DNA of 64,000 bases, from the NCBI GenBank assembly GCA_963736425.1, contig CAVTOX010000017.1, forward strand, positions 124,001 through 188,000, written 5' to 3'. This DNA comes from Prado023 sp963736425. GTDB taxonomy: Bacteria > Actinomycetota > Actinomycetes > S36-B12 > CAIYMF01. Below are positions 8,326 through 16,893 of this stretch, in pieces. The first letter of the stretch is position 1; the number at the start of each line of letters is the position of its first letter. The notes beneath the pieces are model-generated. The model was given only the letters and a program-made list of their open reading frames with translations, did no database searches and was not told the origin of the DNA. A program made the translations under genes and the position numbers.

Positions 8326-9285
8326 CTAGGTCGGTGTCCCGGGGCCGGCGAGGACCTCGAGGATCCTCTCCAGGTCCTCGCGGCCCGCGAAATCGATCGT
8401 GACCCTCCCCTTGGCCTTGCCCATGGTCACCTGGACCCGAGTATCGAGGCGATCGGCCAACTCCTCAGCCAGGTCCTGCAGGTCGGCATCGGAGGAGGTC
8501 CGACGCGGACGCCGTGAACGCACCCTCGTGGGGTGGTCCCCGAGCGCCACGATCTCCTCAACAGAGCGAACCGACAACCCTTCTGCCACGATCCTCGTCG
8601 CCAGCGCCTCCATGCTCGCGTCGTCCGGCAAGGACAGAAGGGCGCGAGCATGTCCCTGGGACAGAACCCCTGCGGCGACACGGCGCTGCACGCTCGGTGG
8701 TAGGCGAAGCAATCGGATGGTGTTGGCGATCTGCGGGCGCGAGCGTCCCACTCGCGCTGACAGCTCCTCCTGGGTGCACCCGAAGTCGGCCAGCAGCTGC
8801 TGATAGGCGGCCGCCTCCTCCAGCGGGTTGAGGGCTGCCCGGTGGATGTTCTCCAGCAGGGCGTCGCGGAGCAGGTCGGCGTCCTCCGTGGGACGCACCA
8901 TCGCCGGGATCGTGTCCCACCCCAGACGTTGGGCGCACCGGAGTCGGCGCTCACCGGCCACCAGTTCGTACTGCGCGCCCTCGTGGGGATCCTGCGGGCT
9001 GTCCACAGGGACATGACCCATGGGACGCACCACGACAGGCTGGAGGAGACCGATCTCGGTGAGTGAGGCGGCGAGCTCGTCCAGGGCATCCTCATCGAAC
9101 ACCGTGCGTGGTTGGCGAGGGTTCGGACGGATCGCGGTCAGCGGGAGTTCGGCGTAGTGGATCGGCGATGCTGTCGTGGTTCCTGATGTGGTGACGGCGG
9201 ACAGGTCCCCGTCACTACCCTCGTGCACCCGCAGCACGTCAGCCCAGGTCCCTCTGGCCCGATCCTCATATGTGACGTCGATCAC
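8326..9285 (-). CDS. parB: Chromosome partitioning protein ParB
   Basis: ParB is a CTP-dependent DNA clamp that loads at parS and spreads to organise the origin. The 319-residue protein has the N-terminal linker, the CTPase motif GERRLRC, the ENIHRAALNPLEEA segment, a helix-turn-helix (EELSARVGRSRPQIANTIRL), and a C-terminal dimerisation helix (LERILEVLAG). In most actinobacteria parA lies immediately upstream, between rsmG and parB. Here only 188 non-coding bases separate them, so this parB has no adjacent ParA ATPase. A parS site lies inside the rsmG start region. Confidence 0.95.
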   Translation of the reverse strand: MIDVTYEDRARGTWADVLRVHEGSDGDLSAVTTSGTTTASPIHYAELPLTAIRPNPRQPRTVFDEDALDELAASLTEIGLLQPVVVRPMGHVPVDSPQDPHEGAQYELVAGERRLRCAQRLGWDTIPAMVRPTEDADLLRDALLENIHRAALNPLEEAAAYQQLLADFGCTQEELSARVGRSRPQIANTIRLLRLPPSVQRRVAAGVLSQGHARALLSLPDDASMEALATRIVAEGLSVRSVEEIVALGDHPTRVRSRRPRRTSSDADLQDLAEELADRLDTRVQVTMGKAKGRVTIDFAGREDLERILEVLAGPGTPT

Positions 9286-9336
9286 ACTGCCTCCTGATGC
9301 TCCGCCCAGAGCCTAGGTCAGTGAGGACCCAAACAG

Positions 9337-9365
9337 CGTTATCCACAGAATCCCTGTGGATAACG
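9337..9365. promoter_or_regulatory. Inverted pair of perfect DnaA boxes upstream of parB
   Basis: Two 12-base arms, CGTTATCCACAG at 9337-9348 and its reverse complement at 9354-9365, face each other across a five-base spacer. Each contains the exact TTATCCACA box. They lie in the 188-base gap between rsmG and parB, 52 bases before the parB start. They are better matches than anything in the dnaA-dnaN gap. The pair may regulate parB, titrate DnaA or contribute to origin function. Confidence 0.75.
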
Positions 9366-9473
9366 TGGGGATGATATGTCCGTTTAGTGGGCATTCTCAC
9401 GCTCGGTACTTGAGTGATCACGCAACGCACCCCAAGCGAGGGCGGCGCACCGAGCAGTTGCTTCCGACCGACG

Positions 9474-10112
9474 TCACCGGGCCCGCGGGATCATGACCAC
9501 CGTCGTGGCCGGATCGATGCACCCGACTCCGTAGGCGTGAATCGTGATCGGCCCCGCACCCAAGGCGTCCCGTGCGGCTTCGGCCTCCTCCACCTCCTGT
9601 GCTGCGCTGGACCCCTTGAGCGCCAGCACCACACCGCCCACACTGGCCAGTGGAAGCGTCCAGGTGAGCAACTGGGGGAGCCGCGCCACCGCACGTGCAG
9701 TGACCACGTCGAACACCTGGGGGGTGACATCCTCGGCCCGGGCACGGAGGACCTCCACGCGGTCCTCCAGCGACAACTCCGTGACGGCCTCCGTGAGGAA
9801 CGTCGCCCGCCTCAGCAGCGGTTCGATGAGCGTCACCTTCAGATCCGGACGGACCAGGGCCCACACCACCCCTGGGAGGCCCGCGCCTGAACCCACGTCG
9901 GCGACCGAGCTGCCCAGCGGGATCTCGTCAATCGCCTCCTCAGCCACGACGGCGCAGTTGACCAGGTGTCGCGACCACAGGCGAGGAACCTCACGTGGTC
10001 CGATCAGTCCACGCTCGACCCCACGGGTCGCCAGAATGTCGGCGAACTGCTGCATCTCGGGGATGTGCGAGTAGCGCGCGCTCAGTTCCGTTTCACGTGG
10101 AACATCACTCAC
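9474..10112 (-). CDS. rsmG: 16S rRNA (guanine-N7) methyltransferase RsmG
   Basis: Methylates N7 of a guanine in the 530 loop of 16S rRNA; loss gives low-level streptomycin resistance in other bacteria. The 212-residue protein has the S-adenosylmethionine loop SSVADVGSGAGLPG and the RsmG-typical LEDRVEVLRARAEDV segment. GTG at 10112 overlaps the jag stop codon (GTGA), so the two are translationally coupled. Codons 4-7, encoding VPRET, are the parS site, a known dual use of this position in other bacteria. Confidence 0.95.
   Translation of the reverse strand: MSDVPRETELSARYSHIPEMQQFADILATRGVERGLIGPREVPRLWSRHLVNCAVVAEEAIDEIPLGSSVADVGSGAGLPGVVWALVRPDLKVTLIEPLLRRATFLTEAVTELSLEDRVEVLRARAEDVTPQVFDVVTARAVARLPQLLTWTLPLASVGGVVLALKGSSAAQEVEEAEAARDALGAGPITIHAYGVGCIDPATTVVMIPRAR
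10090..10103. promoter_or_regulatory. parS centromere site inside rsmG
   Basis: GTTTCACGTGGAAC differs by one base from the palindromic core GTTTCACGTGAAAC recognised by ParB. It lies within the first codons of rsmG, about 0.8 kb from parB and 2.6 kb from dnaA. I saw no second close match in the window. Confidence 0.85.
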
Positions 10113-10573
10113 GCGGGCATGACCACCACGCGTCGGGACGCGCCCTCGCCCTCGCTCTCGCTGCGCAACCCCGCATCCGCCACGACGTCATGGACGACCT
10201 TGCGCTCGAAGGCAGTCATCGGGGCGAGCTTGACCGGCTCGCCTGTCCGCTTCACGTCGGCAACGGCATGCTCGCCCAGTTCAGCGAGCTCACGGCGACG
10301 CGCGGCCCGGAAGCCGGCAATGTCCAGCATGAGTCGGCTGCGCTCGCCGGTCTCCCGCGTGACAGCCAGCCTGGTGAGTTCCTGAAGGGCATCCAGGACC
10401 TTGCCCTCGGGACCGACGAGGTTGTCGAGGTCGCCCCCGACGATGGACACCATGGCGCGATCGCGCTCGACATCCATGTCGATGTCCCCGTCGAGATCGG
10501 CAATGTCGAGCAGTGCCTCCAAGTAGTCGGCGGCGACATCGCCCTCGCGCTCAAGCTCTGACTTGTTGCTCAT
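10109..10573 (-). CDS. jag: KhpB/Jag family RNA-binding protein (KH and R3H domains)
   Basis: A 154-residue cytosolic RNA-binding protein. The acidic N-terminal part lacks the Jag_N domain of firmicute homologues, as is usual in actinobacteria. A KH-like domain carries NLVGPEGKVLDALQ and an R3H domain ends the protein with LAPMTAFERKVVHD. I place the start at 10573, where GGAGG lies a few bases upstream, rather than at the in-frame ATG five codons earlier. The gene lies between yidC and rsmG, the conserved rpmH-rnpA-yidD-yidC-jag-rsmG order. Confidence 0.92.
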   Translation of the reverse strand: MSNKSELEREGDVAADYLEALLDIADLDGDIDMDVERDRAMVSIVGGDLDNLVGPEGKVLDALQELTRLAVTRETGERSRLMLDIAGFRAARRRELAELGEHAVADVKRTGEPVKLAPMTAFERKVVHDVVADAGLRSESEGEGASRRVVVMPA

Positions 10574-10601
10574 AGTTCCTCCAGTCATGCCTCGGTGGTG
10601 C

Positions 10602-11565
10602 TCAGCTGGACTTGGGTGGTGGTCCTGTCCGCTTGCTCCGAGGCTGCTTCTTCGGCTGGGTGCGGCCGCTGGGCTTGTCCTCTTCGACCACCTCCCCCAC
10701 GATCACTGCGGTCGAACCCGACGTTTCCGGCGTAACGGGCAGACCCTTCTTGGCAGCCTTCAGTGCCTTGCGCGCCGCTGCAGCCTCAGCGGCAGGCGTC
10801 CCGGGCTGGGGATTGTTCCGGATGACCCAGAACTGCTGGCCCATCGTCCACAGGTTGGTCGTGAACCAGTAGATGAGCACACCGATCGGGAAGTTCAAGC
10901 CGCCGAGGGCGAACATCACCGGGAAGATGTACATCATGATCTTCATCTGCTGAGCGATCGGGTTGTCGCTCGCGGTGTTCTTCAGCAGGAGTTGTCGCTG
11001 GGTGATGAAGCTCGTCACCGACATCAGGATGATCAGGATGACGGCCAGGATCTTGGTGTTGGTCGGGTTGGGTGTCTCAGCGGCGTGGGCGAACGTCCCG
11101 TAGAGCGGGACCCCGAAGATCTCCGCGTCGTGGAAGGACGCGAGAAGGTACTGGTACTGCGGCCATTCGAAGACACCGACCGGCTTCTCCATCGAGGCGC
11201 ACCCGCAGGACCCGGAACAGCGCGAAGAAGATGGGCGACTGGGCCAGGATGGGCAGGCACGAGGCCAGCGGGTTGGTACCCGTGTCCTTGTAGAGCGCCA
11301 TCATCTCCTGGGACTGACGTTCCTTGTCCCCGGCGTACTTGGCCTGGATCTCCTTGAGCTGCGGCTGGATCGCCTGCATGTTGCGCTGCGCGCGGATCTG
11401 ACGCACGAACAGCGGGATCAGCAGGATCCGGATCAGGACGACCAGGCCGACGATCGCGAATGTCCAGGACCAGCCGCTGTCCTCACCCCAGAACAGGGAG
11501 AAGAACTGGTGGAACTTCACGAGGACCCACGAGACTGCGTCGAGCAGCCATTGCCAGAGGAACAC
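10602..11565 (-). CDS. yidC: Membrane protein insertase YidC/Oxa1 (one apparent frameshift)
   Basis: Inserts proteins into the cytoplasmic membrane. The N-terminal part (from 11565) has the first helices and PLASCLPILAQSPIFFALF; the C-terminal part continues in another frame from EKPVGVF through TSFITQRQLL, GLNFPIGVLIYWF and a basic tail KKQPRSKRTG. Removing one G from the GGG run (plus-strand CCC at 11202-11204) joins them into about 320 residues, the normal length for actinobacterial YidC. Since YidC is essential and both halves are intact, a sequence error is more likely than a real break. Confidence 0.9.
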
Positions 11566-11568
11566 GAA

Positions 11569-11904
11569 CTAGCTCCCTACTCGTTGCGTGGTGGGACGGA
11601 CGTCCTTACCACCCCGCCAGCTGCCCTTGGCCGGCACATGATCGATCCCACCCGGGGACCAGGGGTTGCAGCGCACCAGCCGTGCGACGGAGAGCAAGAA
11701 CCCCTTGACCGGTCCGTGGCTGCGTACCGCCCCCAGAGCATAAGCGGAACATGAGGGGTAGTAACGACACGTGGGTCCTGAGAGCGGCGAGATGAACCGC
11801 TGATATCCACGAATTCCGCCGATGAGTATGACGGACAGCAGCCGTCCGAGGGTCATGTCCCACCCGCGACGTGCTGCGGATCGGAATCCCTGGTCCTGTG
11901 TCAC
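11569..11904 (-). CDS. yidD: Membrane protein insertion efficiency factor YidD
   Basis: Small membrane-associated protein that helps YidC. The family signature is complete: GYQRFISPLSGPTCRYYPSC followed by SAYALGAVRSHGPVKG and RCNPWSPGGIDHVP. GTG at 11904 overlaps the rnpA stop as GTGA, with GGGAGG upstream; an internal ATG at 11856 would give the more usual short N-terminus. It lies between rnpA and yidC as expected. Confidence 0.93.
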   Translation of the reverse strand: MTQDQGFRSAARRGWDMTLGRLLSVILIGGIRGYQRFISPLSGPTCRYYPSCSAYALGAVRSHGPVKGFLLSVARLVRCNPWSPGGIDHVPAKGSWRGGKDVRPTTQRVGS

Positions 11905-12278
11905 GGGGACACCTCCCTGGGCGTCCCCGCATTGTGTCCCAGCCTGGACATGACCCGACGGACACTGGAGGAAAGGTCGTGGTCCAACTCGCCAGCGGAC
12001 GCGCCGGCCGACGGGGGCAGCGCGCGGACGACGAGATCGGTTCCAGCGGGGAGGTTCTCGAGGTGTGCTGCCATCAGGTGTCGCAGCCTGCGGGTCACCC
12101 GGTTTCGGACCACGGAGCCACCGACGGAACGCCCCACGACGAACCCGGCGCGCGCGGGTGCCGAGGTCGGCGAGCTGTGCGCGTGCACCACCACCGTGCG
12201 CGAGGCAGCCCGCGAACCCGCGCGCATCACTCCGCGGAATTCCTCAGCGCGCCGGATCCTTCGGCGCACGGGCAGCAC
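11901..12278 (-). CDS. rnpA: Ribonuclease P protein component
   Basis: Protein subunit of RNase P, which trims the 5' leaders of tRNAs. The 125-residue product begins LPVRRRIRRAEEFRGVMRAG and has the RNR core SVGGSVVRNRVTRRLRH that binds the catalytic RNA. I choose GTG at 12278, 14 bases after the rpmH stop; the longer open frame to 12437 just shadows rpmH. The C-terminus overlaps the yidD start. Confidence 0.94.
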   Translation of the reverse strand: MLPVRRRIRRAEEFRGVMRAGSRAASRTVVVHAHSSPTSAPARAGFVVGRSVGGSVVRNRVTRRLRHLMAAHLENLPAGTDLVVRALPPSAGASAGELDHDLSSSVRRVMSRLGHNAGTPREVSP

Positions 12279-12292
12279 GAACGGCTCGGCTA

Positions 12293-12427
12293 CTAGGCCG
12301 AGATACGAGTGCGACCCTTGCCGCGACGTGCGGCGAGCACGGCACGACCGGCCCGGGTGCTCATGCGGGTCCGGAACCCATGCGTACGGGCGCGCCGACG
12401 GTTGTTCGGCTGGAAAGTGCGCTTCAT
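12293..12427 (-). CDS. rpmH: 50S ribosomal protein L34
   Basis: A 44-residue basic ribosomal protein. It starts MKRTFQPNNRRRARTHGF and ends GKGRTRISA, the standard L34 sequence. An AAGGATGAG element precedes the ATG at 12427. It is the first gene of the minus-strand rpmH-rnpA-yidD-yidC-jag-rsmG set and is divergent from dnaA. Confidence 0.98.
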   Translation of the reverse strand: MKRTFQPNNRRRARTHGFRTRMSTRAGRAVLAARRGKGRTRISA

Positions 12428-12514
12428 GGCGTCTCATCCTTGCGGCTGGGTGATCACGGACGAAGAGGCTTCGGCGTGTTGACCACTCGCCGGACGTACC
12501 TCTTCCTGGGTACT

Positions 12515-12544
12515 AAGGTACGCAACTGCCTGAGGACGGGTCAA
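12515..12544 (-). promoter_or_regulatory. Probable rpmH operon promoter
   Basis: On the minus strand TTGACC (12544-12539) and TACCTT (12520-12515) are separated by 18 bases, a good sigma-70-type fit, ending about 88 bases before the rpmH start codon. It would drive the whole rpmH-to-rsmG set. No transcript data are available to confirm it. Confidence 0.55.
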
Positions 12545-12651
12545 ACGCGCGCCCGCCAGCCCCTTGTATGGGGTCATTGCTACGACGGACACACGGCGCA
12601 CGAGTCGGTGCCCCGACCCAGGACGGACGCGTGGTCGGGACGTGCTCGAAC

Positions 12652-12694
12652 CTGTGGAAAACTCTTGCACGCCAGCGCCGAAGGGGCATAGGTT
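12652..12694 (+). promoter_or_regulatory. Probable dnaA promoter with DnaA box
   Basis: TTGCAC (12665-12670) and TAGGTT (12689-12694) are spaced by 18 bases and point at dnaA, about 63 bases before the GTG. Immediately upstream, the minus-strand reading of 12652-12661 is TTTTCCACAG, one base off the DnaA box TTATCCACA. A box overlapping the upstream edge of the promoter suggests DnaA autoregulation, as in other bacteria. Confidence 0.5.
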
Positions 12695-12756
12695 CGCCGG
12701 GTTGTCCGCGGTGCGGATCGTGGTGTCGGTACGGCACAGAGGAAAGAGGTTCACCC

Positions 12757-14181
12757 GTGGATGACACTGCAGACCCGGCCGATATCTGGTCCAGCGCCAT
12801 CAGCTCGCTGGACAGCACGGCCCTGAGCCGCTCCCACCGCGCGTTCCTGCAGTTGTCCCGACTGGTCAACGTCTACGGCAGTGTCGCGGTCCTGGCCGCA
12901 CCGAACCCGTTCGCAAAGGACGTCCTCGAGTCCCACCTGCGACCGCCCATCGAGGACTCCCTGGCGGCACTTCTGGGCCGCGAGATCAGCCTCGCGGTCA
13001 CCGTCGATCCATCCCTGGATGTCGATGACGACCTCGCCGACATCTGGGCTGACTCCACCTACGCCGACCGGCCCACGGATCCGACCGGGCCGCAGCCTGT
13101 TGTGCGGCCCGGAGCACGGGCGACCGCGGTGAAGCCGGAGCAGTCGGCGCGGCTGAACCCGCGCTACACCTTCGACACCTTCGTTGCCGGGGCCAGCAAC
13201 CGGTTCGCGCACGCGGCCGCGGTGGCCGTGGCCGAGCAGCCGGCCCGCAGCTACAACCCGCTGGTCATCTACGGGGAGTCGGGGCTGGGCAAGACCCACC
13301 TGCTGCACGCCATCGGCCACTACACGCAGATGCTCTACTCGGGCACTCGGGTGCGCTACGTGTCCAGCGAGGAGTTCACCAACGAGTTCATCAACTCGAT
13401 CCGCGACGACGCCTCCCTGCAGTTCCAGCGCCGCTACCGCGACGTCGACGTGCTGCTCGTCGACGACATCCAGTTCCTGTCGGGCAAGGTGCAGACGCAG
13501 GAGGAGTTCTTCCATACCTTCAACACCCTGCACAACGCCAACAAGCAGATCGTGATCACCTCCGACATCGCCCCGAACAGGCTCAAGGACTTCGAGGACC
13601 GCATGCGCACGCGGTTCGGCTGGGGACTGACCACCGACATCCAGCCGCCCGACCTCGAGACCCGGATCGCCATCCTGCGCCGCAAGACCGACCAGGAGGG
13701 GATCACCGTCCCCGCCGACGTCCTGGAGTACATCGCCAGCAAGATCTCCCGGAACATCCGCGAGCTCGAGGGTGCGCTGATCCGCGTGACGGCCTTCGCC
13801 AGCCTGAGCAAGCGCACGGTGGACCTCAGCCTCGCCGAGGAGGTCCTTCGCAACGTGATCCCCAACGAGGCCGGCCCGGAGATCACCGCCCCGGCGATCA
13901 TGCTGGAGACGGCGAAGTTCTACTCCGTGTCGATTGATGACCTGACCGGGCAGTCCCGCTCCCGGACCCTGGTCACCGCCCGTCAGGTGGCGATGTACCT
14001 GTGCCGTGAGCTGACCGACCTGTCCCTGCCCAAGATCGGGGAGCTGTTCGGCGGGCGCGACCACACGACGGTCATGCACGCCGACCGCAAGATCCGCACC
14101 CTGATGGCCGAGCGGCGCTCGCTCTACAACTCCGTGATGGACCTCACCGCCCGAATCCGGGCCTCGGCAGCCACCCGCTGA
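12757..14181 (+). CDS. dnaA: Chromosomal replication initiator DnaA
   Basis: AAA+ ATPase that binds DnaA boxes and opens the origin. 474 residues: an N-terminal domain I (about 1-95), a short linker domain II, the AAA+ core with Walker A GESGLGKT at 173-180 and Walker B LLVDDIQFL around Asp236-Asp237, and the DNA-binding domain IV with the signature GGRDHTTVMHADRKI from Gly432. The GTG at 12757 follows AAAGAGG; the longer open frame upstream has no support. Domain II is much shorter than in Streptomyces DnaA. It is divergent from rpmH and followed by the oriC region. Confidence 0.98.
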   Translation: MDDTADPADIWSSAISSLDSTALSRSHRAFLQLSRLVNVYGSVAVLAAPNPFAKDVLESHLRPPIEDSLAALLGREISLAVTVDPSLDVDDDLADIWADSTYADRPTDPTGPQPVVRPGARATAVKPEQSARLNPRYTFDTFVAGASNRFAHAAAVAVAEQPARSYNPLVIYGESGLGKTHLLHAIGHYTQMLYSGTRVRYVSSEEFTNEFINSIRDDASLQFQRRYRDVDVLLVDDIQFLSGKVQTQEEFFHTFNTLHNANKQIVITSDIAPNRLKDFEDRMRTRFGWGLTTDIQPPDLETRIAILRRKTDQEGITVPADVLEYIASKISRNIRELEGALIRVTAFASLSKRTVDLSLAEEVLRNVIPNEAGPEITAPAIMLETAKFYSVSIDDLTGQSRSRTLVTARQVAMYLCRELTDLSLPKIGELFGGRDHTTVMHADRKIRTLMAERRSLYNSVMDLTARIRASAATR

Positions 14182-14603
14182 CCCGTTCGCCTGTGGAGGA
14201 CACGCGGGGTGGACGCGGCGTGTCCTGCCTCCCTCGGCCGGCACGGCTGTGGACGAAGTCGTCGCGCCCTGTGTCCGGGTCCCGATGTCCACGAATCACA
14301 TCGGTCCGACTCAGGCGCCTCCACAGGCGCTGTGGCCAAGGACACGCACCGTGACCTGCGCCGATGGCAGTTGTCCCCAGAATCCACAGCCCCTACTACG
14401 AAGACTCCACCTACTTAGGGATGAATCGATGAACCGCCCTCAGTGCGGACCTGCCTGTGGATGACCCTCGATCAAGACCGCTCGCAGGCGACAGGGGTGG
14501 GGGCAGTCGGCCGCCATTGGGCCGGTGTTGTCGCGGCGGTGCATCCCGGTGTCACTGGCTCGTCGTAGGGTGACCCAGCAGAGCGCACACCCAGGAGGAG
14601 TTC
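14182..14603. other. oriC: Putative oriC region (dnaA-dnaN intergenic)
   Basis: A 422-base non-coding gap at the canonical actinobacterial origin position. It has several degenerate DnaA boxes on both strands: TCATCCACA (minus, 14457-14465), TCGTCCACA (minus, 14248-14256), TTGTCCCCA (14371-14379), GAATCCACA (14380-14388) and TTGGCCACA (minus, 14331-14339). None is a perfect consensus match. The least G+C-rich stretch is about 14388-14432 and could be the unwinding element. An AGGAGGAG ribosome site for dnaN ends the gap. Confidence 0.65.
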
Positions 14604-15746
14604 GTGAAGTTCCGCGTTGACCGTGACCAGTTCGCCGATGCTGTGGCATGGGCCGGGCGGACCGTGCCCACCCGTCCGGCGCTGCCCATGCTGTCGGGGC
14701 TGCGCCTCGAGTGCGTGGACGGGGCTGAGCCGAGGGTGTCCATCGCCAGCTACGACTACGAGGTCTCCGGCCGGGTCGAGGTCGCTGCCGATGTCACGGA
14801 CCCAGGTGTCGCACTGGTCAACGGACGGCTCCTGGTCGATATCGCGCGCTCGTTGCCGGCTCAGCCCGTGGACATCGAGATCGAGGGCACCCGGCTGCGT
14901 GTCCGCTGCGGGCGTGCCTCCTTCGAGCTGCCCACCCTCCCCGTCGAGGAGTACCCGCCGCTGCCCGCCATGCCCGACCCCAGTGGCAGCGTCCCAGGAA
15001 CCGTCCTGGCCGGAGCTGTTGCCCAGGTGGCCGTCGCGGCAGGGCGCGATGACGCCCTGCCGTTCCTCACCGGCGTGCGGGTCGAAGTGGACGGCGACCA
15101 GGTCACGTTGGCCGCCACGGACCGCTACCGACTCGCAGTGCGCACCTTCTCCTGGACGCCACAGGCACCGGACTTCAGCGCCGCCGCGCTGGTGCCCGCG
15201 CGCACCCTGGCCGACACGGCCAAGGCGCTGGCCCACGCAGATGAGGTTCGCCTGGCCTTCGGCTCGGCTGCCGTCGGAGAGGGCCTGCTCGGCATCGAGG
15301 GCCTGGATCGGCGCACCACCACCCGCCTGTTGGAGGGGGATTTCCCGAAGTACCGGGCGCTTCTGCCCTCGGAGTCCCCCACAACCGCACGGGTTGAGAC
15401 GGCCGCGCTGACCGAGGCTGTGAAGCGCGTCGCGCTGGTTGCCGAGCGTTCGAGTGCCGTGAAGATGATCTTCAACGGTCAGGAGCTCGTGCTCGAGGCG
15501 GGGACCGGCGACGATGCCATCGGTCTCGACGCCATCGAGTGCGTCATGACCGGCGAGCCCATGGAGCGGATCGCGTTCAACCCCGGGTACCTCCTGGAGG
15601 GCCTGGCAGCGATCTCGAAGCCCGTGACCAACATGGCCTTCACGAACTCCAACAAGCCTGCGGTGCTCACCGGGGCGACGAGCTTCGATGCGGACGCCTC
15701 GGATGACTACCTGTACCTGCTGATGCCAGTCCGCCTTCCGTCCTAG
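14604..15746 (+). CDS. dnaN: DNA polymerase III beta sliding clamp
   Basis: 380-residue ring-forming processivity clamp with the three tandem clamp domains (N-terminal MKFRVDRDQFADAV, central and C-terminal parts of similar length) and the conserved end YLYLLMPVRLPS. GTG at 14604 follows GGAGGAG. recF begins one base after the stop codon, so dnaN and recF are co-transcribed. Confidence 0.98.
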   Translation: MKFRVDRDQFADAVAWAGRTVPTRPALPMLSGLRLECVDGAEPRVSIASYDYEVSGRVEVAADVTDPGVALVNGRLLVDIARSLPAQPVDIEIEGTRLRVRCGRASFELPTLPVEEYPPLPAMPDPSGSVPGTVLAGAVAQVAVAAGRDDALPFLTGVRVEVDGDQVTLAATDRYRLAVRTFSWTPQAPDFSAAALVPARTLADTAKALAHADEVRLAFGSAAVGEGLLGIEGLDRRTTTRLLEGDFPKYRALLPSESPTTARVETAALTEAVKRVALVAERSSAVKMIFNGQELVLEAGTGDDAIGLDAIECVMTGEPMERIAFNPGYLLEGLAAISKPVTNMAFTNSNKPAVLTGATSFDADASDDYLYLLMPVRLPS

Positions 15747-15747
15747 C

Positions 15748-16893
15748 GTGCACGTCACCCATCTCGGCCTGGTCGACTTCCGGTCCTACGGGGCCGTGGA
15801 GCTCGACCTCCCCGCCGGGGTGACCACGTTCGTGGGGGCCAACGGGCAGGGCAAGACCAACCTCGTCGAGGCGATCGGGTATGCGTGCTCATTGCGTTCG
15901 CACCGGGTGGCCACCGATGCCCCACTGGTCCGGCAGGGGGCCGAGCGGGCGGTGGTCCGGGTCCACGCCGACCGTGGTGGGCGCGAGGTCGTCGTCGAGT
16001 TGGAGATCACCCCGGGCAAGGCCAACCGGGCGCGGCTCAACCGGTCGCCAGTACCGCGCCAGCGCGATGTCCTGGGTCAGGTGTCCCGGGTGCTCTTCGC
16101 CCCGGAGGACCTGTTCCTGGTCAAGGGAGACCCGGGGGAGCGCCGCACCTATCTCGACGAGCTCACCGTGGCCCTGGCCCCTCGTTTCGATGCCGTCCTG
16201 TCCGACCTGGAGCGGGTCCTGCGACAGCGCAACTCCCTGCTCAAGTCCGCCTCGGCCCTGCGCGGTGGGGGTGCTCGGAGCCGGTCGGCAGCGGAGGCGA
16301 CCCTGTCCATCTGGGATGACCAACTGGCAGCGCTGTCCGCCGACGTGATCGCCGCGCGCGCGGCACTGGTGCAGCGATTGTCCGACCCCCTGTCCGCGTC
16401 CTACCGGGCCGTAGCCCCGGGCGACCGCGATCCGCGGGCCGTCATCGAGTACGTCCCGGGTGTGCCGCAGGCCCAGGGACTCGGACGCGACGCGCTGGTC
16501 GAGCGGGTGCGCGAGTCCCTGCTGGCCCGACGCGATGAGGAGTTCGCGCGGGGGATCACCCTTGTGGGTCCGCACCGCGACGAGATGGCGGTGTCGCTGC
16601 ACGGGATGCCCGTGCGCGGGTATGCCTCGCATGGGGAGTCCTGGTCCATGGCCCTGGCCCTCCGGCTGGCGTCCTATGACATTGTCCGTGCCGAGGCCGG
16701 CCCGGGTGGGGAGCCGGTGCTGATCCTCGATGACGTCTTCGCCGAACTTGACGCCGACCGTCGCGAGCGCCTGGCGGTCGCGGTCGCCGAGGTGGAGCAG
16801 GTCCTGATCACCGCCGCCGTTCCCGAGGATGTGCCCGGGGTCCTGCGCGGTCGGACCGTAGCCGTCACCGACCTGGGTGCGAGCGCGGCATGA
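15748..16893 (+). CDS. recF: DNA replication and repair protein RecF
   Basis: SMC-like ATPase that loads RecA at gaps together with RecO and RecR. The 381-residue protein has Walker A ANGQGKTNLVEAIGY near the N-terminus, the FAPEDLFLVKGDPGERRTYLD segment, and the ABC signature/Walker B end LILDDVFAELDADRRERL. GTG at 15748 lies one base after dnaN, and the stop codon overlaps the next ATG (ATGA). Confidence 0.97.
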   Translation: MHVTHLGLVDFRSYGAVELDLPAGVTTFVGANGQGKTNLVEAIGYACSLRSHRVATDAPLVRQGAERAVVRVHADRGGREVVVELEITPGKANRARLNRSPVPRQRDVLGQVSRVLFAPEDLFLVKGDPGERRTYLDELTVALAPRFDAVLSDLERVLRQRNSLLKSASALRGGGARSRSAAEATLSIWDDQLAALSADVIAARAALVQRLSDPLSASYRAVAPGDRDPRAVIEYVPGVPQAQGLGRDALVERVRESLLARRDEEFARGITLVGPHRDEMAVSLHGMPVRGYASHGESWSMALALRLASYDIVRAEAGPGGEPVLILDDVFAELDADRRERLAVAVAEVEQVLITAAVPEDVPGVLRGRTVAVTDLGASAA

